64,000 nt of DNA from Flavobacterium sp. 9 (GCF_002754195.1 NZ_PEEU01000001.1:868001-932000), one strand, 5' to 3'. Positions 16,894-26,921 are shown, counted from the stretch's first letter. Made by a program: numbers and translations. Notes: generated by a model from the letters alone, not told the origin.

Positions 16894-19278
16894 TTATTCC
16901 TCTTCCTTTATGGCTTGAATTTGTGATGTTGATAAAATCTGATTGAATACTTTCAAATCTTTGATTTTTCCGATAAAAGAATTTTCGCCGCCTCCAATTT
17001 TATCAAGAGGAAAAAACAGGGTTTTCATTACCCAAATCGAGTCTTTTTGATACCCGGTTGGGATTTTTTCTCTTGTGAGTTTCTTAACCAATTCTCCGTT
17101 TAGATATAAAGTTGTTGAATTATTATCCCCAGTAATAGCAATACTTGTCCATTTATTTTGCGGGATAACAAAACCAAAATCATAATCCTTTCCTTCATGA
17201 GAAAAACCAAGATTTGACGTATTACCTTGTTTTAACTTTACAGTTGCATGATTCGATTGAAAAAGAACAGCATTCGCAACATTATTTTGAGAAGGATTTA
17301 TTTTGAAACTAACGGTATAATTATATCCAATTTCGTTGTACGGAAGTTTCGCAGAACTTTTACTATTTTTAAAATTTAATACTTTTCTGTTCCCATCAAG
17401 CACATAATTTGCATGTTGTAATTTCTTTATTTCTTTATCATTGCCTTTCATTTTATAATTTAAAACTAAAGAATCCTTAGCGGAAATTTTTCCTCTCAAA
17501 TTAAGTCCCGGACCTTCGTTTATATCTTTGGCTTTGCCTGAAAACTCATTAAAATCTACTGCAACCTCAGCGCCACTCCACATTTTCTCACTCAATACCT
17601 GAATTGCCGGAAATACTCTGTCTGTAACATCCTGAGCGGTGATTCCGTTTTTCGGAACATCATTCCATACGGCAAACATTCCTCCTCTTATAAAAGGATC
17701 TCCCATCTTGAAAACGGCATCGCCAATAACAACTGGTTCCCATTTATCATATAAATATTTCAGGTCTAAATAATCATAATAATAACCTGCAGCAGGCACA
17801 ATATATAGGAAACCATCTGGCGTACTAATTAAAGGATAACCCAATTCTTTCATTTTAAAAGGATCGGCGTAACCGTTGTACCACGCGTTCATAGTTACTC
17901 CTTTTGAGGTAACCGGAGTAATTCCTTGTGCGTGAGTCAAAGCGCCCCAAACCCTAACTTCTTTGCCAAAAGTTTGCACGTATTTTATAAAATGATCTGT
18001 GAACTTTCTAAAAGGTTCTGCTTCTTTTTTATCATATTCATCAGTTCCGATATGTACTTCTTTAAAACGAAAAACCGGATTTTCTCCCTCTAAATATTCT
18101 TTAAATATGTTTTCTACGATTGTATAAGTTTCCGGATTTTTTATGTCTAAATGGTCTTTGCCAAATTCTTTACTTGCAATTTGCGGAAATGCTTTTGAAA
18201 TCGCCAAAGAATGCGCAGGCACGTCAATCTCAGGAATAATATTTACTGCGTAATTCTCGGCAAGTATTTGCAAATCAACAAACTCTTTCTTGGTATAAAA
18301 CTCTCCTTTGGTTGGCAATTGCGGATATCTTTCATTTTCTAATCTAAAGCCACTATAAGTATTATCCCAATTATTATCAAACTGTTTTACAAAACCATTA
18401 TCACTGAGATGCAACTGAAAATCACTCATCTTATAATAAGACATCATCTTTACATAATCCCTCAAAAATTCGATTTTGAAATATTTTCTTCCAACATCCA
18501 ATAAAAATCCTCTTACTTCATATTTAGGATAATCTCTTGAAATCCCCTTTGGCAAAGAACAATGTTTTATATCTCTTTCTAATAGTTGCAAAATAGTACG
18601 TGTTGCCCAAAAAGCTCCTTTATATTGTGCCGCATTAATCGAAACAAAATCTTTTATCGAAAGAGAATATCCTTCCGAACCTAATTCTTCTTTATTGCCA
18701 TTTAAAGAGATAAAAATATCACCGGCTTTTGGAATACCCGAAACAATAGCTGGCTTTATTTTGTATTGTTCAACCAAATCATTTTGAAAAATTATTGCCG
18801 CCTGTTTAAGGACATCTGCATATTTTTCATCCAGCACAATTCTTGATTTAGTGTTCAATACAAAATTACCTTCGTCTCCATGCCATTCTCGTAATGAAGG
18901 AATTACAAAGGGTTTCACATTCTTTCCCTGATCTTTGTAAGTTCCTTCTACTTTTAATGAATAAGGAATCTCAATAGAAGAACCATCCTTTATTTTACTT
19001 GCTTTAAACAACAAATTAACTGTGGTATTTTGCAACGGAGTAAAAATTGTTCCCGACTTATTTATTACCGAAAGATTATCTGATCCTATTAGTTTCAATT
19101 CAAATCCTTCAGGATTTACCGGCATTTTATAAGTTGAAGTCTCTTTCGAAATAAAAGGTTCCACCACTATTTTTTCTGCCAGATAAATCGAATCTGATTT
19201 AATCATTTTGGATTGTGCTAATGCCTGCATTGACATTAACAAAGAACATACAACTCCAGTATAAAATTTGTAACTCAT
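16894..19278 (-). CDS. GH20 beta-N-acetylhexosaminidase with C-terminal LamG-like domain
   Basis: 794 residues from MSYKFYTGVVCSLLMSMQALAQ, a good signal peptide; an ATG nine codons upstream adds a poly-Asn stretch. Domains: chitobiase/GH20b-like N-terminal region (about 120-240), GH20 barrel (about 250-570) with the catalytic pair in VHIGTDEYDKKE (Asp413-Glu414), and a concanavalin/LamG-like domain (about 640-790). It should cut terminal HexNAc or a related unit from glycans by substrate-assisted catalysis. The barrel segment reads SDFQLHLSDNGF where most hexosaminidases have FHWHLTDDQGW, so a different specificity such as lacto-N-biosidase is possible. It is the last gene of the SusC/D locus. 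Confidence 0.83.
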   Translation of the reverse strand: MSYKFYTGVVCSLLMSMQALAQSKMIKSDSIYLAEKIVVEPFISKETSTYKMPVNPEGFELKLIGSDNLSVINKSGTIFTPLQNTTVNLLFKASKIKDGSSIEIPYSLKVEGTYKDQGKNVKPFVIPSLREWHGDEGNFVLNTKSRIVLDEKYADVLKQAAIIFQNDLVEQYKIKPAIVSGIPKAGDIFISLNGNKEELGSEGYSLSIKDFVSINAAQYKGAFWATRTILQLLERDIKHCSLPKGISRDYPKYEVRGFLLDVGRKYFKIEFLRDYVKMMSYYKMSDFQLHLSDNGFVKQFDNNWDNTYSGFRLENERYPQLPTKGEFYTKKEFVDLQILAENYAVNIIPEIDVPAHSLAISKAFPQIASKEFGKDHLDIKNPETYTIVENIFKEYLEGENPVFRFKEVHIGTDEYDKKEAEPFRKFTDHFIKYVQTFGKEVRVWGALTHAQGITPVTSKGVTMNAWYNGYADPFKMKELGYPLISTPDGFLYIVPAAGYYYDYLDLKYLYDKWEPVVIGDAVFKMGDPFIRGGMFAVWNDVPKNGITAQDVTDRVFPAIQVLSEKMWSGAEVAVDFNEFSGKAKDINEGPGLNLRGKISAKDSLVLNYKMKGNDKEIKKLQHANYVLDGNRKVLNFKNSKSSAKLPYNEIGYNYTVSFKINPSQNNVANAVLFQSNHATVKLKQGNTSNLGFSHEGKDYDFGFVIPQNKWTSIAITGDNNSTTLYLNGELVKKLTREKIPTGYQKDSIWVMKTLFFPLDKIGGGENSFIGKIKDLKVFNQILSTSQIQAIKEEE

Positions 19279-19313
19279 ATTATTATTGTTATTAATGCGA
19301 ATCAAAGGTTAAA

Positions 19314-19467
19314 GTGCCGTTAGGCACTAAATATTGGTAAAAAACAGTAATCGTTATAGATTTAGCGTGCCGTAGGTATGCAATAGTTATCGTTTTGTTG
19401 CGTACCTACGGCACGCCAATGAATTTTCGACGTATAATAACTACCAATATTTAGTGCCTAACGACAC
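19314..19467. repeat. Palindromic repeat family A, copy 1
   Basis: Nested inverted repeats: outer arms 19314-19339 and 19442-19467, inner arms 19365-19383 and 19398-19416 (GCGTGCCGTAGGTATGCAA and its near complement). The same layout recurs at 47340-47492 and 55545-55739. It sits between two genes of one operon (GH95 and GH20), so its RNA would fold into a long hairpin in the mRNA. Confidence 0.9.
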
Positions 19468-19500
19468 AAATTAGAGACTTTCAATTCTTGATTGGCATTA

Positions 19501-21816
19501 TTATTTTATCTCTTTATTTTTTAAAACAATCCAACCTTCTTTATCAAATTCCAGTTCTATAAATTCCTCTGAAATCTGTTTTGTTTTTGCAAGATGACTT
19601 GATTCAACTTTCCAGTTTTTAAAAGGCAATTTTAATTTGGTCATTCCTCCTTGTTCTGCTACGATTTTAACTTCTGTTATAATTCCATCTTTCTTTGAAG
19701 CACTTATTAAAAATGCGCCTTCTGCTCTCAATGTATTAAAAGAAACATCTTTCCACGAAACCGGAACGGCGGGCATGATTTCTATAAAACCGGCATAACT
19801 TTGTAATAACATTTCTTGTAAACCCGCTGCAAACGCAAAGTTTCCTTCCAATGTAAATGGACGATACTGAAATTTTGAATAACCTGATTTTGTCTGATCT
19901 CCATTTGCATGAAAACTATTTTTAAGACAAAATGCTTTAGCAAAAATTTCTAAATCTTTGGCGGCACCTTCTCCATCTTTTGCTCTTGCTTTAAGATTTG
20001 CCATCCACGAATAAGAATATCCACACCAGTAATCTGGTCCAATTTTATCTACCAGACTAATCGTATTTTTAATTGTTGCTTGTGATTTTTCACCATCTTC
20101 CCATTTAATCAAACCAAGCGGATGAATTGCCATCAAATGCGAAAAATGCCTGTGAGATTCCGTATAGGACATTGTTGGCGTAACCATCATTTCATTATTT
20201 GCTGTACGTGCATAATCAGGAAATTCATTTAATATTTGTTTCCAATGATTTGCTTCTTCTTTCAATCCTAGTTCATTTGCTAATTCTGCAGCAGTTTTAA
20301 AAGTGAAAGTCATTAATGCCAAATCATAATTCGAACTTTGACTAAACCAGGCACTAATATCATTATCATTCATTTCAGGGCTGGAACTAATGGGTAATTT
20401 TCTAAAGCCTTTTTCGTCTTTTATTGTAATTTGTTCCAAATGTTTGGCAACATCTTTAATCCACGGATATGCTTTCTGTTTCAAAAATTTACGATCCATG
20501 CTATAGCGCCACTGCAAATAATAATGCTGACTCAACCAAGCCGATACTGTAGGAGAAAAAGAATACTGAATCCAACCTCCCATTTCAGTACCATCAAGTG
20601 TTGTAACTCCCGGAACGGCTAGTCCATCATTGGTGAAATACATTTTGGTATAGCGCTTATAATTTTCTTTATTTTCCTCGAGATGATCGATATATCCCAT
20701 GGCTTCTTCCATGTGATTGCCACTATAGGAAGGCCAATAACTTAATTGTGTATTTAAATCATGATGATAATCCCCTTTCCACGGCGGCAGACGGCCATTA
20801 TCTGCGGTCCAAACAGCCTGCAAAGAAATGGGCGGAGCTCCTCTTCTGGCTGCGGAACCAAATTTATATTGCTCTAAATACCATTGTTTTTCTAATAAAG
20901 CATCCGGTACCTGAATACTGGATTCATTCCAGAATTTTTTCCACCATAAAATATGACTTGCAAAATCTTTATTATATCCTTCTTCTAATATTTTTTTGAC
21001 AATATTCTCGGCAACAGGATTTATTTTTTTGTCTGGATATTGAGAAGTAATACTCCAAACGCCTTCAATAGTTGTGTCATTTATTTTTTTCCAGCTCACA
21101 CTAATTTGATACTTAAATCCTCCCCATCCTTCTTGTTCATATGATATGGTATTGCCTTTTTCAGTTACTTTGCCTTGTTTATATCCCAGACGGGCCAAAT
21201 CATCGCCACCTACCGGATCACCTGATACTTTTACTTCTCCCTGATATTTAGGAGGCACCAAATGAGGAATAAATCCTTTTTTTAAATTCTCAAAACGAAA
21301 CCATCCAACGGGTTTTATAGCGTGTACGAATGTTTTTAAAACAGTTCCGTTTTCCCATTTAACTTCGCATACAGCAGTTGCAATAGAAAGATTTACTGCG
21401 GAAACTGCTCCCCAATTTTGAATTTCAAATTCTAATGCTCCTCCGGGTATTTTGCTTGGAGCAGGTTCATTATCGTATGGTTCATCAAAATATTTTTGTA
21501 CAATGCCATAATCATTCTTCTGCACTTGTCCTTGCACCCATTTGTAACTAAACTCTTTACGATGCAAATCTTTCATTGGTCGCATATCCCATAAATCAGC
21601 GCGATCTAAGGACATGTGTAGATTATTTCCTTTTTGCCATACTAAGGCACCGATTATTCCATTTCCAAGCGGAATACCTTCATCCCAAGTTGTAGAAAGT
21701 TCCTTGAAATTTAGTTCGTGTTTTGCAACAATCTCGTTCTTGTCTGTAATTTTCTGGGCGTTTATATTAGCACAAACTATTGTAAATAAGCTTAATGCCA
21801 GATAAGATATTTTCAT
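19501..21816 (-). CDS. GH95-type alpha-L-fucosidase/galactosidase, secreted
   Basis: 771 residues with a signal peptide ending ...NINAQ. The N-terminal domain shows EGIPLGNGIIGALVW and LDRADLWDMRP, the GH95 opening (PLGNGRLGA...LNEDTLW in relatives). The catalytic barrel has SLQAVWTADNGRLPPWKGDY, then HHDLNTQLSYWPSYSGNH, matching the N-x-Q-x-x-YWP region, and a later SHRHFSHLMAIHPLG stretch with the catalytic surroundings. GH95 enzymes release alpha-1,2-linked L-fucose (or L-galactose) with inversion. Sequence spacing differs enough from classical GH95 that family membership rather than exact linkage is what I claim. It would supply L-fucose to the catabolic operon at 38.6-46.2 kb. Confidence 0.72.
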   Translation of the reverse strand: MKISYLALSLFTIVCANINAQKITDKNEIVAKHELNFKELSTTWDEGIPLGNGIIGALVWQKGNNLHMSLDRADLWDMRPMKDLHRKEFSYKWVQGQVQKNDYGIVQKYFDEPYDNEPAPSKIPGGALEFEIQNWGAVSAVNLSIATAVCEVKWENGTVLKTFVHAIKPVGWFRFENLKKGFIPHLVPPKYQGEVKVSGDPVGGDDLARLGYKQGKVTEKGNTISYEQEGWGGFKYQISVSWKKINDTTIEGVWSITSQYPDKKINPVAENIVKKILEEGYNKDFASHILWWKKFWNESSIQVPDALLEKQWYLEQYKFGSAARRGAPPISLQAVWTADNGRLPPWKGDYHHDLNTQLSYWPSYSGNHMEEAMGYIDHLEENKENYKRYTKMYFTNDGLAVPGVTTLDGTEMGGWIQYSFSPTVSAWLSQHYYLQWRYSMDRKFLKQKAYPWIKDVAKHLEQITIKDEKGFRKLPISSSPEMNDNDISAWFSQSSNYDLALMTFTFKTAAELANELGLKEEANHWKQILNEFPDYARTANNEMMVTPTMSYTESHRHFSHLMAIHPLGLIKWEDGEKSQATIKNTISLVDKIGPDYWCGYSYSWMANLKARAKDGEGAAKDLEIFAKAFCLKNSFHANGDQTKSGYSKFQYRPFTLEGNFAFAAGLQEMLLQSYAGFIEIMPAVPVSWKDVSFNTLRAEGAFLISASKKDGIITEVKIVAEQGGMTKLKLPFKNWKVESSHLAKTKQISEEFIELEFDKEGWIVLKNKEIK

Positions 21817-21958
21817 TTTAATTAATCATAATAGTTAATTTCCCTTCAGATGAAAAAAATAAGATTGTTATTCTTTCCTGTCAATGTTATGTCGTTTTCA
21901 TATATTTTTTCTCTCGCAGAAATATCAAACACGTTAACAGCTTAATCACTTCTTGATT

Positions 21959-21995
21959 CACTAAATATTAGCAGATTAACTACTAATATTTAGTG
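21959..21995. repeat. Perfect 13-bp dyad after the peptidase gene
   Basis: Arms 21959-21971 and 21983-21995 (CACTAAATATTAG and its complement). The arm resembles the GCACTAAATATTGGTA arm of repeat family A, so this may be a decayed or minimal relative. No T-run follows on either strand, so it is a poor terminator. Confidence 0.6.
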
Positions 21996-22023
21996 GAAAA
22001 ACTTTTCAATACTATATGTCTTT

Positions 22024-23628
22024 TTAATACATTCCTATTTCTCCAAGGGCAGCAAATGGTTCGCCATCCCAAGATGTGCTCGCAACTATTTTGAAGTATC
22101 TGAAGGTTTTTGGCGCAGCAAAATCAAAATACTGTGCACCATTTGTGTTGGCAAACACATAAGTTCCGGCAGAAGTGAAATTGACTCCGTCAAGACTGGT
22201 AAAGAGTTCCGCATTTTTTATGGCACGTTGTAAGCCTGATCTTTGGGTAATTGTTAAACCATTGGCTATTTTATTGCCGCCCATATCAATTACAAATTGA
22301 TGAGGATAATTCGCCGCAGTGCCGGACCAATTAGAATGCCAATAGGTAGCAGCATTGCCGTCGATCAAATTTGTAGCCAGTCCGTTTGGAGCAGGTTCAC
22401 CACTAGTTTCCTCTGAGCTGAAAGAAGTAACACTCCATCCTTGCTTACTGATTTCGTTTCTGGTACTAAAATTCAAAACTGGTTTGCCGTTCAAAAAAGT
22501 ATAGGAATAAATAGTTTCTATTACATTACCGTTCTCTTGCACAAGCTTCACTTTTAATTCATAAGGTATATTATCCGTTTTAAATTCCAAATCCGAAATC
22601 GGCATTTCAATGTAAAAGCTATTGGAATTGACAGGTTTTGATGTCCAGGCAATAGCATTATAATCCCTGTTCACACCTGTTCCTTCATTATTTACATTAG
22701 GATCATTAAAAAACAAAACATCTTTAACTGCTAAAGAACTGCTGTATTTTCCTGAAACAATAATTGCTCCTTTACCAGTATCATAGTTGGCATGTATTTC
22801 TGAAATAGAAGCAGTACTTGTTCCATAATAGGCATTGTTATCATTATTAAAAATCTGGTTTACATTCAGAACGGCACAATCTGCGGCAGTTAGAAATGTC
22901 TTGGAAATACCCCAAGTGCTATTACCTGCCCACATTAATGCCATACCCAATGTTGTTTCAGATGAAAATTTTTGACGATTATGAGGTAAATTTAATCCGT
23001 GGCCGAGTTCATGTACCATACCGCCAATCCATTTGGTGGCTATTTCGCCTGATTTTCCGCCAACTCCTAAATATTTTATATCCTGATTGGCATAGTCAAG
23101 TGCAAAACAAAACTTACCCAGCCCGTAAAAAGGAACACCTTCGCCCTCAGCATTGCCATTTTGATCCATTGTAACTGGTGTTATCACCAAATAATGATCT
23201 GAAGTAAACTCAGTTGCATGTGTTGCTTTATAATTATTGATGTCGGTTATCATAGCATCGGCTCCGCCATTATAAGGATATGCTGATTTTCCCTGACTTC
23301 CTCTTACTACAATCAGTTTAATTCTTTTTTTGGCATCATCTTTTAACAGTCCAAAAGTTTTATTTCCATAACCGTTGCGCTGCATTTCTATACTATAAAA
23401 AACTTGCAGATTTAAAAGTATTTCACTTATTCGACGATGATAATCAGCAGGCTCGGTTACATCATTTGGAATAAAATAAACAACATTAAGATTGTGTGCC
23501 TTTTCACTGGTGTAATTAAAATTTGATTCCTGAGAATTTGGTTTGGAACCAGCCACATCGTCCTTAGAACAAGACTGAAAACCGGTCATAAGAATTAAGG
23601 ACAATAAACAAATAAAATTTAGTTTCAT
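22024..23628 (-). CDS. Lipoprotein metallopeptidase (metzincin-like) with discoidin/CBM32-like domain
   Basis: 534 residues. The N-terminus MKLNFICLLSLILMTGFQSC-SKDD is a lipoprotein signal with a lipobox Cys at 20. The middle contains GGMVHELGHGLNLPHN, a His-Glu-x-x-His-x5-His zinc site of metzincin type, although the usual Gly at the eighth position is Asn. The C-terminal 130 residues (from about 405) look like an F5/8 type C (discoidin) carbohydrate-binding module: GLATNLIDGNAATYWHSNW and the end FRYFKIVAST...GEIGMY. A surface protease that binds glycans fits a glycoprotein-degrading locus. I cannot place it in a named peptidase family; enhancin/M60-like glycoproteases are an analogy only. 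Confidence 0.7.
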   Translation of the reverse strand: MKLNFICLLSLILMTGFQSCSKDDVAGSKPNSQESNFNYTSEKAHNLNVVYFIPNDVTEPADYHRRISEILLNLQVFYSIEMQRNGYGNKTFGLLKDDAKKRIKLIVVRGSQGKSAYPYNGGADAMITDINNYKATHATEFTSDHYLVITPVTMDQNGNAEGEGVPFYGLGKFCFALDYANQDIKYLGVGGKSGEIATKWIGGMVHELGHGLNLPHNRQKFSSETTLGMALMWAGNSTWGISKTFLTAADCAVLNVNQIFNNDNNAYYGTSTASISEIHANYDTGKGAIIVSGKYSSSLAVKDVLFFNDPNVNNEGTGVNRDYNAIAWTSKPVNSNSFYIEMPISDLEFKTDNIPYELKVKLVQENGNVIETIYSYTFLNGKPVLNFSTRNEISKQGWSVTSFSSEETSGEPAPNGLATNLIDGNAATYWHSNWSGTAANYPHQFVIDMGGNKIANGLTITQRSGLQRAIKNAELFTSLDGVNFTSAGTYVFANTNGAQYFDFAAPKTFRYFKIVASTSWDGEPFAALGEIGMY

Positions 23629-23800
23629 AATTTGGTTTATTAATAGTTAATCATAATATCATTCGTGTTTAAAAAAACATCTCATTGCTAATCTTTCAAA
23701 AACTTGTGAGCATTTACAATTTGATTCGCTTAACAATTTTCCTGGTATTGCCTTTTTAACATTCATACTCTATGAAGCAAGCTGTACATTTTTTCAAATA

Positions 23801-23831
23801 CAAAAGAGATGGTTTGAATCCATCTCTTTTG
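23801..23831 (-). terminator. Hairpin after the ricin-lectin gene, possible intra-operon terminator
   Basis: 12-bp perfect arms (23801-23812 and 23820-23831, loop TTTGAAT) end 11 bp after the stop codon of the gene at 23843. The T-run is short, so partial termination that lowers expression of the downstream genes is plausible. Confidence 0.55.
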
Positions 23832-23842
23832 CTTTTGTTACT

Positions 23843-25507
23843 TTATTGTGCTTCCAATATCCATTGTTGATTTGGACTTCCTGTCGCGCCATTAATACTA
23901 TATTGAACAATCTTGGTTCCGCTTGTAGTGCTGCTTCCCGGATTATCCAATACATAATGATTCGACAAATTACTTTGAATTACATATTTACCAGAACCAG
24001 CCGAAATCAGATTCCATTGCTGATTTGCACCATTAGAAATTGTATATTGAATAATGTTTCCTCCTAATGTTTGTGTTCCTCCTGATATATCAAGTGCTTT
24101 ATTACTATTGGCATTAACAATTACATAAGCAGTTCCTTGTGCATTAAATTTCCACTTTTGCCCGTTTCCGGTTGCACTTGTGCTTTCTACAAGAAAAGCG
24201 CTGTTGGCAGTACTGTTACTCGCAATAGCCAGATAAAGACCACTCGCTACATTTTTAATTTTATACCAGGTACCTGCTGTTGGACCAGAATTAACTGTAA
24301 CCGGTACTACTAATGGAGTAGAATTTTGGTTAAAAATATCTGTAACAGTAATTCTTACTGAATAACTTCCGGTACCTAATGTGCTTGTAATCGTTGCTGC
24401 TCTTTTTTGAGGCAACACTTCATTTACGGTACTTACTACTGTTCCCGAAGGATCAAGCAATTCTACTTTAGAAGAAAATTGCGGGCTTTTAGTTTGATTG
24501 TTTGTCCAATTTACAGTTACTGTATTTCCGCTGCTAATGGCTGTCGCCGATTGAACCTGAGCAATTGTTAAAACTGGAGCAGTTCCTTGATTGGTTTGTG
24601 CCGGAAGAGCTAATGTACGCCCCGTACCAAATCCTGCACTAGGCTGAACAGTACCTCCATGTTCCATAAAATAAGCGTCTTCTGTAGCATCATAGCCAGA
24701 ATTGAAAGCTCTGTCATAAATTCCGTTTCTGCCTTGATCACCGTCATTAGCACTAAAACTTCTGCTGGTGTGTTTTTCCCAAGTATTTGTAGTACTTAAA
24801 TTCCAACAATCTTTAAAGAAAGCTTTTCTAATAAATCTACCATCATAAGCAGGATCAGATCCTGTCCAGTTTTCTAAAAAAGCATCATTTCCTGAACCTA
24901 AGAAAGTAGTTCTGTCAGGAACAGCTAATGTCGAAGTATGAAACCAAATTCCGGTAGTTTGATTTTGGATAAAAGTCCCGATGTATAATTTTCCGTTTAA
25001 TTTCCACGCTCTCAAAGCTATATTGTACCAAGTATTAAGCGTCCATTGGTACGGATTAATTGTTTTGTATCCATCACCTTCGCCTCCAAATCTGCTAGTT
25101 ATAGTTGCGGGATCGGCGTAAGCAACTTCAGAAAAAATTCCTCCGGCAGTATTTGGATCCCATAATGACGAAATCAGAATATTAGGTGTTCCAAAAGAAT
25201 TATCAGGCGTTTGTTGTAAACCTGCATAACCTCCCGAATAATTGTGAACCGAGAAATATTCTGCATTCGCCGATTGGGTGATTTTTATTTTGTGCAATTT
25301 AAGAATCGCATCGGATGGAAAAGAAAAATAAAGATGTTCAGATGGTGCTGCATTTTCTCCAGTTGCCGCAGCGGCTTTTGCAGAACTTTTGCCCGAATTT
25401 GATGCTTGCGGACTTTCTTTAACGGTATCTTCCTGACAAGACATTACAACAGATAAAAGGAAAAACATAGCCACTAATGGCATAGAAAAAAGGGTATTTG
25501 ATCTCAT
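23843..25507 (-). CDS. Surface lipoprotein with DUF3472 and ricin-type lectin domains
   Basis: 554 residues. The signal ends VVMSC-QED, giving a lipidated Cys. Residues about 55-290 match the DUF3472 layout (SEHLYFSFPSDAILKLHKIK, WTLNTWYNIALRAWK, DGRFIRKAFFKDCW). An Ig-like segment follows (about 310-405). The last 140 residues are a ricin B-type trefoil with repeated Q-x-W motifs (GQKWKF, NQQWNL, NQQWIL). It probably binds glycans at the cell surface for the adjacent SusC/D system. No catalytic residues were recognised. Separated by about 250 bp from the preceding gene, so internal promoters or processing are possible. Confidence 0.75.
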   Translation of the reverse strand: MRSNTLFSMPLVAMFFLLSVVMSCQEDTVKESPQASNSGKSSAKAAAATGENAAPSEHLYFSFPSDAILKLHKIKITQSANAEYFSVHNYSGGYAGLQQTPDNSFGTPNILISSLWDPNTAGGIFSEVAYADPATITSRFGGEGDGYKTINPYQWTLNTWYNIALRAWKLNGKLYIGTFIQNQTTGIWFHTSTLAVPDRTTFLGSGNDAFLENWTGSDPAYDGRFIRKAFFKDCWNLSTTNTWEKHTSRSFSANDGDQGRNGIYDRAFNSGYDATEDAYFMEHGGTVQPSAGFGTGRTLALPAQTNQGTAPVLTIAQVQSATAISSGNTVTVNWTNNQTKSPQFSSKVELLDPSGTVVSTVNEVLPQKRAATITSTLGTGSYSVRITVTDIFNQNSTPLVVPVTVNSGPTAGTWYKIKNVASGLYLAIASNSTANSAFLVESTSATGNGQKWKFNAQGTAYVIVNANSNKALDISGGTQTLGGNIIQYTISNGANQQWNLISAGSGKYVIQSNLSNHYVLDNPGSSTTSGTKIVQYSINGATGSPNQQWILEAQ

Positions 25508-25652
25508 AGTTTTAAAGTTGATTAATTGTTAATATTATTTTTATTTGGTACTTACAAAAAATTTAATTCTTTATTCCTCAATAAATTAACTGCTTAAAAA
25601 TTATTACAACAGGCTGATATCTAATATGTTTTTTTTAATACTTATGCTTTTT

Positions 25653-25704
25653 AATGTCCCAGCAATAAAATTTTTTCAAAGCTTTACTTTCACACTGGGA
25701 CATT
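25653..25704. repeat. 10-bp inverted repeat with large loop
   Basis: AATGTCCCAG (25653-25662) pairs with CTGGGACATT (25695-25704), downstream of the SusE-like gene. The 32-nt loop makes a simple terminator unlikely. It could be a protein-binding site or an mRNA structure. Confidence 0.35.
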
Positions 25705-25758
25705 GTTAAATAAGATTTTATACAATCAAGTCTGCAGATGCCTACTTATCGTACAAAT

Positions 25759-26838
25759 CTATTTCTTGGTTGTAAATGGAATTTTCATTCGAATTTCCCA
25801 AGTACCTGAATCATTAATTTTCATTCCCCATCTTATGTAGGCTCTGTTTCGGATTTGACCAGTAGCAGGATCGATATATTTACTCCAGTCCTTTACCCCA
25901 TTTGCTGCTTCAAAAGCTGCTTTGTCAACTGTAAAAGCATCCGCTGTTGTCAAATAATACATTAAGTAAGCATCATTACCTGTATAATTTCTTGCGTATT
26001 GTGGGAATGGCGGCGCCGGTAATCCAAAAGTGGTACTTTCTGAATCTAATACCGTTCCTATAGTATTATCATGATAATTTTGCAAAGGCGCAGATCCGCT
26101 ATAATTAAAAACTACTTTATTAGGATCAAGAGCTGCTCCGTGACTATCTGCAATAATCATTTTTACTTTTATGGCTAATTTTGGTTCTTCACTTATTTTT
26201 ACAACTGTGATATAAGGATCGGTTCCGTCTAATACGCCCGGTACTTTTGGATCGCTATCGTTCAATACAGAATACGTAAAACCGGTATCATAAACGCCTG
26301 CGCCTTTACCCAATTGTAGTCTTGATCTCATTTCTGTTTTGAATTCTACAGGAACAAAAGGACCCAATTTTATACGTGTGAAATTATCTAACTGACGTTC
26401 TCCACGAACATTTTTTGCCTTGACATTTACTATAAAATCATTCTCAACAACCGATTTCGAAGCTTGTGTGAAAACAAATTCTCCACTTACGGGATTCATT
26501 ATAATTGAAGGTTGCGGGCTAAGTTTTAATTTTTTCATAGCCAATTCCAATGTAGTATCCGTAGTAGGATCAAATGGCGCTGTCCAGGTCAAAATCTCAT
26601 GTTTATCCTGCAATTCAGTGGTTACTTTACCATTTTTATCCGTAATACTGGTAATTGCCCATTCCATTGGATAGGTTGATCCTTCTACTGCTGGCGGCAC
26701 AGAAGAAAAAAACACGCCGCGAGGAACGCTGATTGTGTCTTGTAGTGAATGTATATTATCACTGATATAGCCTACTTCTGGTTGCTCACAGGATAATATC
26801 AATAGGCTAAAACCTAATAAACAAATTATCTTTTTCAT
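25759..26838 (-). CDS. SusE/F-like surface lipoprotein (DUF5007-like)
   Basis: 359 residues, lipoprotein signal MKKIICLLGFSLLILSC-EQPE. The rest is strand-rich with no catalytic motif: an N-terminal part that recites TYPMEWAITSITD and LTWTAPFDPTTD, then a C-terminal part ending INDSGTWEIRMKIPF. Position after susC, susD and a fasciclin gene is typical of accessory glycan-binding lipoproteins. The closest family I recall is DUF5007, but this is from memory of sequence style and gene context. Function beyond surface binding is not supported. Confidence 0.55.
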   Translation of the reverse strand: MKKIICLLGFSLLILSCEQPEVGYISDNIHSLQDTISVPRGVFFSSVPPAVEGSTYPMEWAITSITDKNGKVTTELQDKHEILTWTAPFDPTTDTTLELAMKKLKLSPQPSIIMNPVSGEFVFTQASKSVVENDFIVNVKAKNVRGERQLDNFTRIKLGPFVPVEFKTEMRSRLQLGKGAGVYDTGFTYSVLNDSDPKVPGVLDGTDPYITVVKISEEPKLAIKVKMIIADSHGAALDPNKVVFNYSGSAPLQNYHDNTIGTVLDSESTTFGLPAPPFPQYARNYTGNDAYLMYYLTTADAFTVDKAAFEAANGVKDWSKYIDPATGQIRNRAYIRWGMKINDSGTWEIRMKIPFTTKK

Positions 26839-26921
26839 ATGTACATATATTATTTTTTTAAAATTTTCTTAGAAATAGCTTTCAAAAATTGATTCTGACT
26901 ATTTCATTTTTATGCTAAATC

